Of a stretch of DNA of 64,000 nucleotides, positions 50,087 through 59,006 are shown piece after piece. Numbering within the stretch: position 1 is the stretch's first letter; each line of letters opens with the position of its first letter. Both the position numbers and the translations under genes were made by a program. This stretch comes from Mesorhizobium_B sp035998495. Lineage in GTDB: Bacteria; Pseudomonadota; Alphaproteobacteria; Rhizobiales; Rhizobiaceae. Under the pieces are notes generated by a model that was not told the origin of the DNA, ran no database searches, and saw only the letters and a program-made list of their open reading frames with translations. The stretch lies in assembly GCA_035998495.1 (NCBI GenBank), contig DASYHP010000050.1:6047-70046 (forward strand). Direction: 5' to 3'.

Positions 50087-50110
50087 CGGGGCCGCGCCTG
50101 CGCGGCCCCG
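50087..50110 (+). other. Intercistronic stem-loop between ugpB and ugpA
   Basis: Perfect 11-bp stem (CGGGGCCGCGC / GCGCGGCCCCG) with a 2-nt CT loop, 13 nt after the ugpB stop. No T-tract follows. It is placed as in the other binding-protein operons here. Confidence 0.6.
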
Positions 50111-50163
50111 TCTGTTGAAGCGGGGAGGGTTGCTCCGCCGCAGCCTTTTTCCTGGGACTGCCC

Positions 50164-51048
50164 TTGAACAACCGCGCGATCTTCCCTCAGAAGCTCCTGC
50201 CCTATCTGCTGCTCTTGCCGCAGCTCGCGATCACGCTGGTGTTCTTCTACTGGCCGGCGAGCCAGGCGCTCTACCAGTCGGTGCTGCGGGAAGACCCGTT
50301 CGGCCTCGCCTCGCAGTTCGTCGGGCTCGGCAATTTCCGGCGCGTGCTGTCCGACCCCGGCTATCTGAACGCGGCGGAGAACACGCTCCTATTCTCGGCC
50401 GCCACCGCCTTTCTCGCCATGGCCACGGCGCTGCTGCTTGCGGTCATGGCCGACAAGGTGGTGCGGGGAAAGGGTTTTTACCGCACGCTCCTGATCTGGC
50501 CCTATGCGGTCGCGCCCGCGGTCGCGGGCATGCTCTGGCTCTTCATGCTGAACCCGACCATGGGCACCTTCGCCTATATGCTGAGAGATGCAGGCGTCGC
50601 CTGGGATCCGCTGCTCAAGGGCCCGCAAGCCATGCTGCTCGTCATCGTGGCGGCCGCCTGGAAGCAGATCAGCTACAATTTCCTTTTCTTCGTGGCGGGG
50701 CTGCAGGCGATCCCGCGATCCCTGATCGAAGCAGCCGCGATCGACGGCGCGAGCGAGTGGAAGCGGTTCTGGACGATCGTCTTCCCCCTGCTCGCCCCCG
50801 TCACCTTCTTCCTTCTGGTGGTGAACACGGTCTATGCCTTCTTCGACACCTTCGGCATCATCCACGCGGTGACGGGCGGCGGCCCCGGCAAGGCCACCGA
50901 AACGCTGGTCTACAAGGTCTACAACGACGGCTTCGTCAATCTGAGCCTGGGAAGCTCCGCCGCCCAGTCCGTGATCCTGATGGTCATCGTGATCGCGCTC
51001 ACGGCGTTCCAGTTCCGCTTCGTCGAGCGCCGCGTGCATTACGGATGA
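50164..51048 (+). CDS. ugpA: sn-Glycerol-3-phosphate ABC transporter permease A
   Basis: Inner-membrane permease (294 aa), six helices. LLPYLLLLPQLAITLVFFYW at the N-terminus and the EAA loop IPRSLIEAAAIDGASEWKRF are clear. The TTG start at 50164 has only a weak ribosome-binding site; no better start is near. It pairs with UgpE encoded next. Confidence 0.94.
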   Translation: MNNRAIFPQKLLPYLLLLPQLAITLVFFYWPASQALYQSVLREDPFGLASQFVGLGNFRRVLSDPGYLNAAENTLLFSAATAFLAMATALLLAVMADKVVRGKGFYRTLLIWPYAVAPAVAGMLWLFMLNPTMGTFAYMLRDAGVAWDPLLKGPQAMLLVIVAAAWKQISYNFLFFVAGLQAIPRSLIEAAAIDGASEWKRFWTIVFPLLAPVTFFLLVVNTVYAFFDTFGIIHAVTGGGPGKATETLVYKVYNDGFVNLSLGSSAAQSVILMVIVIALTAFQFRFVERRVHYG

Positions 51049-51055
51049 CGCGGCC

Positions 51056-51904
51056 ATGATCGAGAACAATCAAGGCTCGCGCCTCGTCGCCCACCTGATC
51101 CTCGCCATCGGGGTGGTGATCGTCGCCTATCCGCTCTTCTACACCTTCGTCGCCTCCACCCAGTCGCTGCAGACCATCCTGCGCCCGCCTCTGCCGCTGC
51201 TTCCCGGCGGCCGGTTCTGGGAGAACTATGGGGAGGCGCTGGGCGGCGGCGTGACGCGGATCGGCGGGGTCGGCGTTGATCGGCTGCTCTTCAACACGAC
51301 GGTCGTGGCGCTTGCGATCGCGCTCGGCAAGATCGTGATCTCGTTGCTCTCGGCCTTCGCCATCGTCTTTTTCCGCTTCCCTTTCCGCATGGTCTTCTTC
51401 TGGACGATCTTCATCACCCTGATGCTTCCCGTCGAGGTGCGCATCCTTCCCACCTACAAGGTGATGGTCGATCTCGGCCTGCTCGACACCTATACCGGCC
51501 TGACCCTGCCCTTGATGGCGTCGGCCACCGCCACATTGCTGTTCCGGCAGTTCTTCATGACCATTCCCGCCGAGCTCGTGGAGGCCGCGCGGGTGGACGG
51601 GGCGGGGCCGCTGCGCTTCTTTCGCGACATCCTGCTGCCGCTCTCGCGCACCAACATCGCGGCCCTTTTCGTGATCCTCTTCATCTATGGCTGGACGCAG
51701 TATCTGTGGCCGCTGCTCGTCACCAACGACAACAAGATGAACACCATCGTCGTGGCGCTCAGGAAGATGATCTCCTTCGCCGACGCCGACACCCAGTGGC
51801 ATCTGGTGATGGTCACCGCGGTCCTGTCCGTCCTGCCGCCGATCCTGGTGGTCGTGCTCATGCAGCGCTGGTTCGTGCGCGGCCTCGTGGAAACGGAGAA
51901 GTGA
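51056..51904 (+). CDS. ugpE: sn-Glycerol-3-phosphate ABC transporter permease E
   Basis: Second permease (282 aa). LILAIGVVIVAYPLFYTFVA, then the family segment PLPLLPGGRFWENYGEALGG. The EAA loop is IPAELVEAARVDGAGPLRFF. It starts 7 bp after ugpA and its stop abuts the ugpC GTG. Confidence 0.94.
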   Translation: MIENNQGSRLVAHLILAIGVVIVAYPLFYTFVASTQSLQTILRPPLPLLPGGRFWENYGEALGGGVTRIGGVGVDRLLFNTTVVALAIALGKIVISLLSAFAIVFFRFPFRMVFFWTIFITLMLPVEVRILPTYKVMVDLGLLDTYTGLTLPLMASATATLLFRQFFMTIPAELVEAARVDGAGPLRFFRDILLPLSRTNIAALFVILFIYGWTQYLWPLLVTNDNKMNTIVVALRKMISFADADTQWHLVMVTAVLSVLPPILVVVLMQRWFVRGLVETEK

Positions 51905-52984
51905 GTGGCGACGCTCGAGCTGGAGAACGTGTCCAAAACCTATTCCGGGGGCGTGGAGGCGGTGAAGAGCATTTCGCTCAGCGTGCCCGATGGCGCGCTT
52001 TGCGTGCTGGTCGGCCCGTCGGGCTGCGGGAAATCCACGTTGCTGCGCATGATCGCGGGGCTCGAAACCATGACGGCGGGCTCCATCCGCATCGGCGGCC
52101 GGGCGGTGGACCGGCTCGGGCCGGCCGAGCGCGACATCGCCATGGTGTTCCAGAACTACGCGCTCTACCCGCATATGAGCGTTTACGACAACATGGCCTA
52201 CGGCTTGCGCAACCGCGGCATGCCGAAGCCTGAGATCGACGCCCGCGTGCGCGAGGCCGCCCGCTCGCTGGAGTTGGAGGCCCTGCTCAAGCGGCGGCCG
52301 CGGGAGCTTTCCGGCGGGCAGCGCCAGCGCGTCGCCATGGGGCGCGCCATCGTGCGGGAGCCGAAGGCCTTCCTGTTCGACGAGCCCCTGTCCAACCTCG
52401 ACGCCAAGCTGCGCGGGCAGATGCGGGTGGAGATCAAAGCCATCCAGCGCGCCACGGGCGTCACGGGCGTCTATGTGACCCATGACCAGGTGGAGGCCAT
52501 GACCCTGGCCGATGTCCTTGTCGTGATGAATGCGGGCCGGGCCGAGCAGGTCGGCGATCCGCTCGGCATCTACAACGATCCGGCCAGCGCCTTTGTCGCG
52601 ACCTTCATCGGCTCGCCGGCAATGAACCTCGTCCCTGCGCGCGTGGCCGGCGGCGCGCTGGCGCTGGCGGGCGGCCAAGCGCTGGATCTGCCCGACCTGA
52701 GCCTGCCTGCGCCGGGCCGGCCCCTTCTCTTCGGGGTCCGGCCCGAGCACTTAGTGCTGGCCGATGCTGGGAGCGCGCATCTCACGCTGCGGGCGCGGGC
52801 GGTGGAGGCGCTCGGCGCCGACACGCTGATCTATGGCCGGCTCGGCGCGGACGAAAAGGAGGACATGGTGGCGCGGCTGCCCGGCGGGACGCCCGTCCGC
52901 GAAGGAGACGATCTGCCGCTGCGGATCAGGCCAGGATCGGCCTTCCTGTTCGAGGCCGAGAGCGGGAAGCGGCTGGGAAACTGA
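51905..52984 (+). CDS. ugpC: sn-Glycerol-3-phosphate ABC transporter ATP-binding protein
   Basis: ATPase (359 aa) with a C-terminal MalK-like regulatory domain. Walker A is GPSGCGKSTLLRMIAG, the Q-loop is VFQNYALYPHMSV, the signature is LSGGQRQRVAMGRAI, Walker B is AFLFDEPLSNLDAKL and the H-loop is VTHDQVEAMTL. The GTG start directly follows the ugpE stop. It converges on the glycoside hydrolase gene 7 bp away. Confidence 0.94.
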   Translation: MATLELENVSKTYSGGVEAVKSISLSVPDGALCVLVGPSGCGKSTLLRMIAGLETMTAGSIRIGGRAVDRLGPAERDIAMVFQNYALYPHMSVYDNMAYGLRNRGMPKPEIDARVREAARSLELEALLKRRPRELSGGQRQRVAMGRAIVREPKAFLFDEPLSNLDAKLRGQMRVEIKAIQRATGVTGVYVTHDQVEAMTLADVLVVMNAGRAEQVGDPLGIYNDPASAFVATFIGSPAMNLVPARVAGGALALAGGQALDLPDLSLPAPGRPLLFGVRPEHLVLADAGSAHLTLRARAVEALGADTLIYGRLGADEKEDMVARLPGGTPVREGDDLPLRIRPGSAFLFEAESGKRLGN

Positions 52985-52991
52985 AGCCGGC

Positions 52992-54479
52992 TCAGGTCCG
53001 GCGGATGGCGAGCGCCACGTCGGACACGAAGGCGGGCGACTGGAGCCGCAGGGCTGCCGCCGAGTTCTCGGCTGCGAAACTCGGCCCGGCTCGTCCTTCC
53101 CGCGTGTCCCAGGCGGTGACCGTGAAGCGGCCCGCGCCGATGCCGGGAATGGCGAGCGCGGGGCTGATCGGCGCGGCGTCCCGGCGCAGCGTGCCGTCGC
53201 GCCCGATCGTGTCCTTGCGAAGCAGATAGACGACGGCCTGATCCTCGTCGCCGCAGCCGAAGGCCGCCACGGGACCGGACGCCTCGATCCGGCCGTTGAG
53301 GCACTGGCGGCGAAAGCGCGTCCAGTCGACCAGCGGCAGGAAATCGCTGAGCGCCTTCTGAGCCCTTCGCATTCCTGATGTCAGCACATGCGGGTTGCGG
53401 TTGGGCCAGCGCATGCCGCCGCCGGCGCCGCCGCTCGCGAGATGCGCCCACTGCATGTGGCGGAAATACTCGTCGTCGAACGCTTCGGCCAGCGTTCGCT
53501 TCTTGTCCTTGAAGCTGTGGATCGGCCCGTGCTCGCTGTCGAAGAAGGGCCGGTCGGCAGGTGTCTCCGTGAGGGCCTCCGCCACGATCCGTCCCATGCT
53601 CACGGCCGGGGCCACGGTGTCACGCGGGTGGTCGATCGCGCCGGATTCGTAGATATGGATCGTCGCGAAATCGAGATCGGGATGTCGGAAGATCGGCTCC
53701 TTCAAGGGCATGTGCGGCCGCAACGAGAGTTCGGGGCCGAACAGCGACACGGTTTGCGGGTGCGCGCGGCCGTAAAGCCGCGTCTCGAGCGTCCGCACAT
53801 GCGTGCTGAGGTCGTGGATGAACTCGCCGAAGGCATCCGCGCTGTCTTCGGCCTGGGCAGGGTGGATCTCGTTCCACAGATCCCAAGCGAACAGCGCCCC
53901 GCTGCCGCCCCAGCGCGTCGCCGCGAAGGAAAGCCGCGCCTTCACCGCTTCCCGCGTTTCCTTGCACAGGAGCAACCTCGACGGGTGACCGAGCGGGCCG
54001 CCGTTCTTGCGATTATAAGGGTGGTGCTTCCAGTGAAGCCAGGTCCAGAACGTGTCCACGGGCGTCAGAAGGATGCGCAGGCCCACACGCTCGCACAGCG
54101 TGAAAAGGTCGTCCCAGAGCCGCACCATATCGGGCACGAACCGGCCGATGGGGCGCTCGAAATAGCGATGCCGCGACTGCGCATATTCGAGCATGAGCCT
54201 CAGGCAGGAGACGCCGTGCGCCTTGAGATGGCGCAGATGCGCCTCCACGCCGGGCAGATCGCGGCTCCGGAACAGACCGTTCAATTCGATCCAGTTGATG
54301 GCGTCGTTCTGGCCGACCGGGGTCCAGGCTTCGCCGTGTTCAGTGGCGAAGTAGGGAGCGCCCTTGGCCAGCGTGATCCAAGGCAGCGGCCCAGCTTGCC
54401 GATCCGCCGCGCGCGGAGCCTGCTGGCCGATGCCGAAGTCGTGCAGCCGCGCGCCGCCTGAATGATCTTGGTAATGCAT
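52992..54479 (-). CDS. Glycoside hydrolase (cellulase-family TIM barrel) protein
   Basis: 495-residue protein of the GH-A clan. The acid/base motif is AWDLWNEIHPAQ (Asn-Glu) and the nucleophile region FFDSEHGPIHSF, where Glu lies in SEHG. WITLAKGAPYFATEHGEAWTPVGQND at the start is a substrate-binding strand typical of GH5-like proteins (shown here only as landmarks: ITLAKG and TPVGQND). No signal peptide is seen, so it may be cytoplasmic and act on a small glycoside. An ATG at 54515 would add 12 residues; neither start has a good ribosome-binding site. Substrate is not evident. Confidence 0.78.
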   Translation of the reverse strand: MHYQDHSGGARLHDFGIGQQAPRAADRQAGPLPWITLAKGAPYFATEHGEAWTPVGQNDAINWIELNGLFRSRDLPGVEAHLRHLKAHGVSCLRLMLEYAQSRHRYFERPIGRFVPDMVRLWDDLFTLCERVGLRILLTPVDTFWTWLHWKHHPYNRKNGGPLGHPSRLLLCKETREAVKARLSFAATRWGGSGALFAWDLWNEIHPAQAEDSADAFGEFIHDLSTHVRTLETRLYGRAHPQTVSLFGPELSLRPHMPLKEPIFRHPDLDFATIHIYESGAIDHPRDTVAPAVSMGRIVAEALTETPADRPFFDSEHGPIHSFKDKKRTLAEAFDDEYFRHMQWAHLASGGAGGGMRWPNRNPHVLTSGMRRAQKALSDFLPLVDWTRFRRQCLNGRIEASGPVAAFGCGDEDQAVVYLLRKDTIGRDGTLRRDAAPISPALAIPGIGAGRFTVTAWDTREGRAGPSFAAENSAAALRLQSPAFVSDVALAIRRT

Positions 54480-54515
54480 GCGCTCGCACCCGCCCCCGGA
54501 CACGCTCTTCAACAT

Positions 54516-54768
54516 CCAGGAACTCTGAAGGATGCATGAACCATCAACACGGTGAGTTGATGAGAACCCTTGCGGAAGGGCTGACCTGTCCCTAGCTCAT
54601 GGCTTCCGCGAGGTCCGGGCCCCGCTGGCGGATGCTTCTGCATCCGCGATGTCGGTCCTCCGTCGGTTCTGAAGCTTTTCGTTGCCCATCAGGGCATCGG
54701 ACGGGTGAAGATGCTGGCGGTCGACATCACTTGAGTCCATGCCCGCCGGCTCTCCGCCTGTTCGATGC
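54516..54768. other. Leader/intergenic region of terC
   Basis: About 250 bp between the divergent glycoside hydrolase and terC. It contains a strong 8-bp hairpin (GCGGATGC-TTCT-GCATCCGC, 54628-54647) and ends in the SD-sequestering stem at 54769. I looked for the yybP-ykoY manganese riboswitch core, known upstream of alx/terC relatives, and did not recognise it. Confidence 0.4.
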
Positions 54769-54784
54769 CCTCCTGCAGAGGAGG
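54769..54784 (+). promoter_or_regulatory. Hairpin sequestering the terC Shine-Dalgarno
   Basis: CCTCCT (54769-54774) and AGGAGG (54779-54784) form a perfect 6-bp stem around a GCAG loop. AGGAGG is the ribosome-binding site of terC, 5 nt before its TTG. Folding would block translation, so a regulatory RNA switch or protein may be needed to open it. Confidence 0.65.
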
Positions 54785-54789
54785 ACAAA

Positions 54790-55782
54790 TTGGACGGGAT
54801 TCTCGCCTTCGCAGCCCTGGATTTCCTGGGAAAGCCCTTGTGGCTCTGGCTGCTCCTTCTTTCCATCGTCGTGCTCTTGCTCGCCTTCGATCTCGGCGTG
54901 CTGCACAAGGAGGACAAGGAGTTGGGCATCGCCGAGAGCCTGAAGCTCTCGGTCTTCTACATCGCCATCGCGGTTCTGTTCGGCTTCTGGATCTGGTGGT
55001 CCATGGGGGCCGAATCCGGGATGCAGTATTTCACGGGCTACGCCATCGAGAAGGCGCTCTCGATCGACAATGTCTTCGTGATCTCGCTGATCTTCACCTA
55101 TTTCGCCATTCCCAGGAAATACCAGTACCGGGCGCTGGTGTGGGGCATTCTCGCCGTTCTCGTCCTGCGCGGGCTGATGATCGCGGTGGGCGCGGCGCTG
55201 GTGCAGGAATATGACTGGATCCTGCTCCTGTTCGGCGCCTTCCTGGTGGTGACCGGCATCAAGATGCTGCGGACGCCCGAGACCGCGCCGGACATCTCAA
55301 ACAACCCCGTCCTGCGCTTCCTGTCCAAGCGCATGCGGGTGACGCCCGAACTGCATGCTGAGCACTTCTTCGTGCGCAAGCCGCATCCGGTGACGGGCAA
55401 GCTCGTGATCTGGGCGACGCCGCTCTTTCTGGCGCTGGTGGTGATCAACTTCGCCGACCTGGTGTTCGCGGTGGACTCCGTGCCCGCGATCTTCGCCATC
55501 ACCACCGACACCTACATCGTGTTCACGGCGAACATCATGGCGATCCTCGGCCTGCGCGCGCTCTATTTCGCGCTTGCCGCCATGGTGCATCGCTTCGAAT
55601 ACCTGAAATACGCGCTGGCGCTGGTGCTGGTCTTCATCGGCGGCAAGATCTTCTGGAACCAGTTCTTCGGTAAGCTGGACCCGGCGATCTCGCTGTCCGT
55701 GACCCTCGCCCTGATCGGCGGCGGCGTGGTCTTCTCCTTGTGGAAGACGCGCAACGAGGCCTTGGCCCATAGGCCGGGCTGA
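54790..55782 (+). CDS. TerC/Alx family integral membrane protein
   Basis: 330-residue membrane protein with about nine helices. GYAIEKALSIDNVFVISLIF and FADLVFAVDSVPAIFAITTD are the two TerC signature helices with buried acidic residues. E. coli Alx and Bacillus relatives export manganese; others affect tellurite tolerance. The TTG at 54790 is chosen since AGGAGG lies 5 nt before it and it begins at the expected N-terminus; an ATG at 54739 would add 17 residues. Its ribosome-binding site is inside a hairpin. Confidence 0.9.
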   Translation: MDGILAFAALDFLGKPLWLWLLLLSIVVLLLAFDLGVLHKEDKELGIAESLKLSVFYIAIAVLFGFWIWWSMGAESGMQYFTGYAIEKALSIDNVFVISLIFTYFAIPRKYQYRALVWGILAVLVLRGLMIAVGAALVQEYDWILLLFGAFLVVTGIKMLRTPETAPDISNNPVLRFLSKRMRVTPELHAEHFFVRKPHPVTGKLVIWATPLFLALVVINFADLVFAVDSVPAIFAITTDTYIVFTANIMAILGLRALYFALAAMVHRFEYLKYALALVLVFIGGKIFWNQFFGKLDPAISLSVTLALIGGGVVFSLWKTRNEALAHRPG

Positions 55783-55843
55783 CGGTTCTCGCTGATATCG
55801 TTGTCGTCCGCCCACCGCCGCGCCGGCTCGAACCGGCGCGGCC

Positions 55844-56428
55844 TTATTTGACGCCGCCCGCCGAGCCTTCGAAGGGGAAACGGCCGCGCGGCGACCAAGG
55901 TCCGCCCCGATATCCCCACAGGAGAAGCCCTTCAGCTTGGGCTGTGAAGGGCCGGAACGACGCCGACAGGCGCTCGAACAGTTTTTTCGCGGTCGCGGGC
56001 TCGACCTTGTTCCGGATCGTGACATGCGGCGCGATCTTCTGGCGGTCCTGCGGCGTGAGATGCGCCGCCCAGACCCGGCTCAGACGCTCGCGCAAATCAG
56101 TGAACGCCGGGGCCTCCAGCCGGTAGGCGACGCCTTTGCCCAGGAAGCGCAGGCCGCTCACCTGAACGGGGAAGGGCGATTGGCCCCGTGCGGCCGTCCT
56201 CAGATCGGCTTCGATCTCGGCCTGCCGCTCGCCGGGCAGATGGTGAAACAGCGTCACATGGGCCGGGATGAAGTTGCGTTCAGGCGGAAAATAGCGCCGC
56301 CGCTCGGCCTCGAAGAAGGTGCTGCAGCGTTCGTCGAGGCGAAGCGTGAGGATCAGCGGGGCGGAGGGGCTAGCGCAAAGCGGCAGGGGATCTTCCGGCC
56401 AGGATTTCTCCGAGGACCGCCTCCTCAA
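55844..56428 (-). CDS. 2'-5' RNA ligase family protein (2H phosphoesterase)
   Basis: 194-residue protein of the 2H phosphoesterase superfamily with two HxT motifs, HVTLFHHL and HVTIRNKV, which form the active site for cyclic phosphate or 2'-5' bonds. RFLGKGVAYRLEAP lies between. The TTG at 56428 overlaps the stop of the ATP-grasp gene (TTGA), which supports coupling; other starts are possible since the first 20 residues look unconserved. The biological substrate is unknown; RNA processing or cyclic nucleotide cleavage are family options. Confidence 0.8.
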   Translation of the reverse strand: MRRRSSEKSWPEDPLPLCASPSAPLILTLRLDERCSTFFEAERRRYFPPERNFIPAHVTLFHHLPGERQAEIEADLRTAARGQSPFPVQVSGLRFLGKGVAYRLEAPAFTDLRERLSRVWAAHLTPQDRQKIAPHVTIRNKVEPATAKKLFERLSASFRPFTAQAEGLLLWGYRGGPWSPRGRFPFEGSAGGVK

Positions 56429-57501
56429 GCCGATGCGGCCTGCCCCTCGAACTTTCGCGCGGCCGCCTCGGCCATGGCCTGAGCGAGGCCAAGGCCCCAT
56501 TCCTCGCGAACATAGGTCATGAAGTCGAAGTAGGGCAAGCCGGGGCAGACCTCGAATTCGAGCAGATGGACCGTGCCGTCCCCCTCCACGCGCCAGTCCA
56601 GCGAGAACACGTCCCTGAGCCCCAGCGCGCCCATCAGCTTCGCGGCATGGGTGCGGATGCGCCGGTCGGCTTCGGGTTGGGTGGCGACCACGGGCTCCAG
56701 CCGGGGATCCTGGCGCAGGCCCATCGCGGCGGCCTCGGTGCCCTTCGCCCCGGAGAGCGCCAAGCTGTCGGTCATGGTCTGGAAATCACCGCCCGAGTCC
56801 ACGATGCTGAGGCCCAGCCGCTCCGCGCCGGCCTGCGGCTCGACGGCCAGAAAGCTCGCCCGTATGTTGCGGCCCGGCACATAGGCCTGCACAACCGTTT
56901 CGTCGCGATAAGCGGCGAAGATGCGCCGGCTTAAGCTCAGCGCCTCGGCTTGCCCGCGGCAGCGGGAATCTTCCCAGATGCCGATCTTGGCGCCGAGCCG
57001 GTTGGGTTTGACGAAAAAGCCGTCAGGCGCGGGCGGCGGCGGGACCAGCCATTCGCCGTCACGGGAAAGCCCCGCCGGCGGCACGGGAAGGCCGAGCGCC
57101 CGGAGCACCGCGCCCGAGCGGAACTTGTCCTGACAGAGCGCGAAAAGCGAATCGTCCGAGCCGAAAGTGGAAATGCCGTGGAGGCGGGCGAGCGCAGGGG
57201 CCGTGCTGCCGCGGAAGAATTGGATGCCGTCGGTCAGTGTCCAGACGAGGGTTCTTGCCGGGTCGAACGCCGCGAACAGGGTCGGCGCCTCGCCGAGATC
57301 GACGGGCCGGAAGCCGAAGCCGCGCGCCTCGCAGGCCTGCGCGATAGCGTCGAACTCGGGCGCGATGTCGGTGGACTGGTCGAGATAGGCGGCGATCTCG
57401 GCGGCGTGGCCCGGCGAGAAACCTTGCGCCAAAAGCCTCGTCCGGCACGCCTCCGGCGCCTCGAAGACGAGCGCAAGAAGGGGCCGCCCGCCGCCGCTCA
57501 C
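56425..57501 (-). CDS. ATP-grasp domain protein (D-Ala-D-Ala ligase/glutathione-synthase-like)
   Basis: 358-residue ATP-grasp enzyme that would join a carboxylate to an amine. FFVKPNRLGAKIGIWEDSRC holds an ATP-binding Lys, GGDFQTMTDSLALSGAKGTE lies before the metal site, and LLEFEVCPGLPYFDF supplies the metal-binding Glu. The first 110 residues are a preATP-grasp domain. The product is unknown, and no peptide-synthesis genes are near. It overlaps the SMP-30 gene upstream (ATGA-type) and the 2'-5' ligase downstream. Confidence 0.8.
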   Translation of the reverse strand: MSGGGRPLLALVFEAPEACRTRLLAQGFSPGHAAEIAAYLDQSTDIAPEFDAIAQACEARGFGFRPVDLGEAPTLFAAFDPARTLVWTLTDGIQFFRGSTAPALARLHGISTFGSDDSLFALCQDKFRSGAVLRALGLPVPPAGLSRDGEWLVPPPPAPDGFFVKPNRLGAKIGIWEDSRCRGQAEALSLSRRIFAAYRDETVVQAYVPGRNIRASFLAVEPQAGAERLGLSIVDSGGDFQTMTDSLALSGAKGTEAAAMGLRQDPRLEPVVATQPEADRRIRTHAAKLMGALGLRDVFSLDWRVEGDGTVHLLEFEVCPGLPYFDFMTYVREEWGLGLAQAMAEAAARKFEGQAASA

Positions 57502-58370
57502 AAGACGACCGAGGGCTCGAAGCGGCCCTTGACCTCGAGGGGCAGCAGGAAGGTCTGCCCGGCCAGCGGCTCCTTGGCGCGCGCCTCCTCGCTCATGCCC
57601 TTCCAGGCCGAGGTGACGGCGAGCCGGCCGGCGTCCGGCCCCACGAAGGCCGGGCAGGAGGCTTGGCTCGCGGGAACCTTGATGGAGCGCAACAGCTTGC
57701 CTTGGGCGTCATAGGCATCGACGCGCGAGCCACCCCAGCGCGCGTTCCACAACACGCCGTCGGCGTCGATCACCGAGCCGTCGATGAAGCCTTCCGCCTC
57801 TCTTCCATCGACGAACACCTGCGGCTCGTCATGGGGCAGGCCCGTCTCGGGGTCGCAGGCGACGCGCCACAGCTTTTGCGCCGAGGAGCAGGCGAAGAAG
57901 GCGGTCGCTCCATCGGCGGAAAAGCAGATGGAATTGGGAATCACCACCCCGTCGAACAGCATCTTGAGCTCGCCCGCGCGATACCACCAGATGCGGCCCT
58001 TGGCCGAACCCTCCTCCTTGGCCATGGTGCCGACCCAGAACGCGCCGGACGGGTGGACGCGCGCGTCGTTGGATCGCGTCTTCGGATCATCTGCTTCGAT
58101 GGGCTGGTGAAGCGAGAGCTTGCCCGATCTGCGGTCGCGCAGATGCAGGCCGGTTTCGGTGAACACGACCTGTCGGCCCTGGTCCACGTCGGCGATGGCG
58201 CTGGCCATCTCGGGAAGATCGTGGACCACCGTCGTGCCGTCGGGAAAGTCCTGCTCCAGGAGCTTCTTGTTGACGATGTCGAACCAGAACAGCTTGTTTT
58301 CGCGCGTGTCATAGCTCGGGCCCTCGCCGAGCTCGCAGACGACGGGGGATAGGACAGTGGCCTCGGGCAT
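57498..58370 (-). CDS. SMP-30/gluconolactonase/LRE family protein
   Basis: Six-bladed beta-propeller lactonase (290 aa). CELGEGPSYDTRENKLFWFD has the metal-binding Glu; SNDARVHPSGAFWVGTM and PNSICFSADGATAFFACSS supply the Asn and other ligands; and EGFIDGSVIDADGVLWNARW carries the catalytic Asp. In this operon it would open the lactone formed by sugar oxidation (galactonolactone). It lies 4 bp downstream of the aldolase gene stop. Confidence 0.91.
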   Translation of the reverse strand: MPEATVLSPVVCELGEGPSYDTRENKLFWFDIVNKKLLEQDFPDGTTVVHDLPEMASAIADVDQGRQVVFTETGLHLRDRRSGKLSLHQPIEADDPKTRSNDARVHPSGAFWVGTMAKEEGSAKGRIWWYRAGELKMLFDGVVIPNSICFSADGATAFFACSSAQKLWRVACDPETGLPHDEPQVFVDGREAEGFIDGSVIDADGVLWNARWGGSRVDAYDAQGKLLRSIKVPASQASCPAFVGPDAGRLAVTSAWKGMSEEARAKEPLAGQTFLLPLEVKGRFEPSVVL

Positions 58371-58373
58371 GGA

Positions 58374-59006
58374 TCAAGACTCCTTGCAGGCTTCGTCCCA
58401 GGCCCGGGCGGCGGCGCGGGCGCGAGGCCCCACCTCGGCCGGCGACATGCCGGGCTTGAACAGGCTCGATCCCAGGCCAAACGTCCTGACGCCCACCTTG
58501 GCGTAAGCGGGAAAATCGGCATCGCTCACGCCGCCGACCGCGCCCACCACCGCATCGCGGGGCAGCACGGCGCGGATTGCCGCGATGCCTGCGGCCCCCA
58601 GCACGCTGGCCGGAAAGAATTTGAGCGCCGAGGCGCCGAACCGAAGCGCCTGGAAGGCCTCGGTGGGGGTGAACACGCCGGGCATGGTGACCATCCCGTG
58701 ATGAGACGCGCGGGAAAGCACGCTCTCCTCCACATTCGGGCTGACAAGCAGTTTTCCGCCTGCGTCATGGAGACGGTCCACATCGGCCGCCGTGAGAACC
58801 GTTCCCGCGCCGACCAACGCCTCGGGCGGCAGCGCCCGAGTGATGGCCTCGATCGAGCGGAACGGATCGGGCGAGTTGAGCGGCACCTCGATGGCGGTGA
58901 CGCCGGCGGAGAAGATCTCGCTCGCCGTGGCCACGGCCCGTTCAGGGTCGAGCCCGCGCAGGATGGCGACGAGCCCGCGTTCGAGCGCGGGAAAGGGCGT
59001 GCTCAT
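58374..59006 (-). CDS. dgoA: 2-Dehydro-3-deoxy-6-phosphogalactonate aldolase
   Basis: Class I aldolase (210 aa) splitting KDPGal to pyruvate and glyceraldehyde-3-phosphate. LVAILRGLDPERAVATASEI (Glu/Arg active-site region), EALVGAGTVLTAADVDRLHD and FFPASVLGAAGIAAIRAVLP, with the Schiff-base Lys in ALKFFP, match the KDPG/KDPGal aldolase family. It overlaps dgoK (start within its stop) and works directly on that enzyme's product. Confidence 0.94.
   Translation of the reverse strand: MSTPFPALERGLVAILRGLDPERAVATASEIFSAGVTAIEVPLNSPDPFRSIEAITRALPPEALVGAGTVLTAADVDRLHDAGGKLLVSPNVEESVLSRASHHGMVTMPGVFTPTEAFQALRFGASALKFFPASVLGAAGIAAIRAVLPRDAVVGAVGGVSDADFPAYAKVGVRTFGLGSSLFKPGMSPAEVGPRARAAARAWDEACKES

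Noticed and set aside
54516..54789. yybP-ykoY manganese riboswitch upstream of terC
   Set aside because: Genomic position is suggestive, but I could not find its conserved core. Only hairpins are reported. A covariance-model search would decide.
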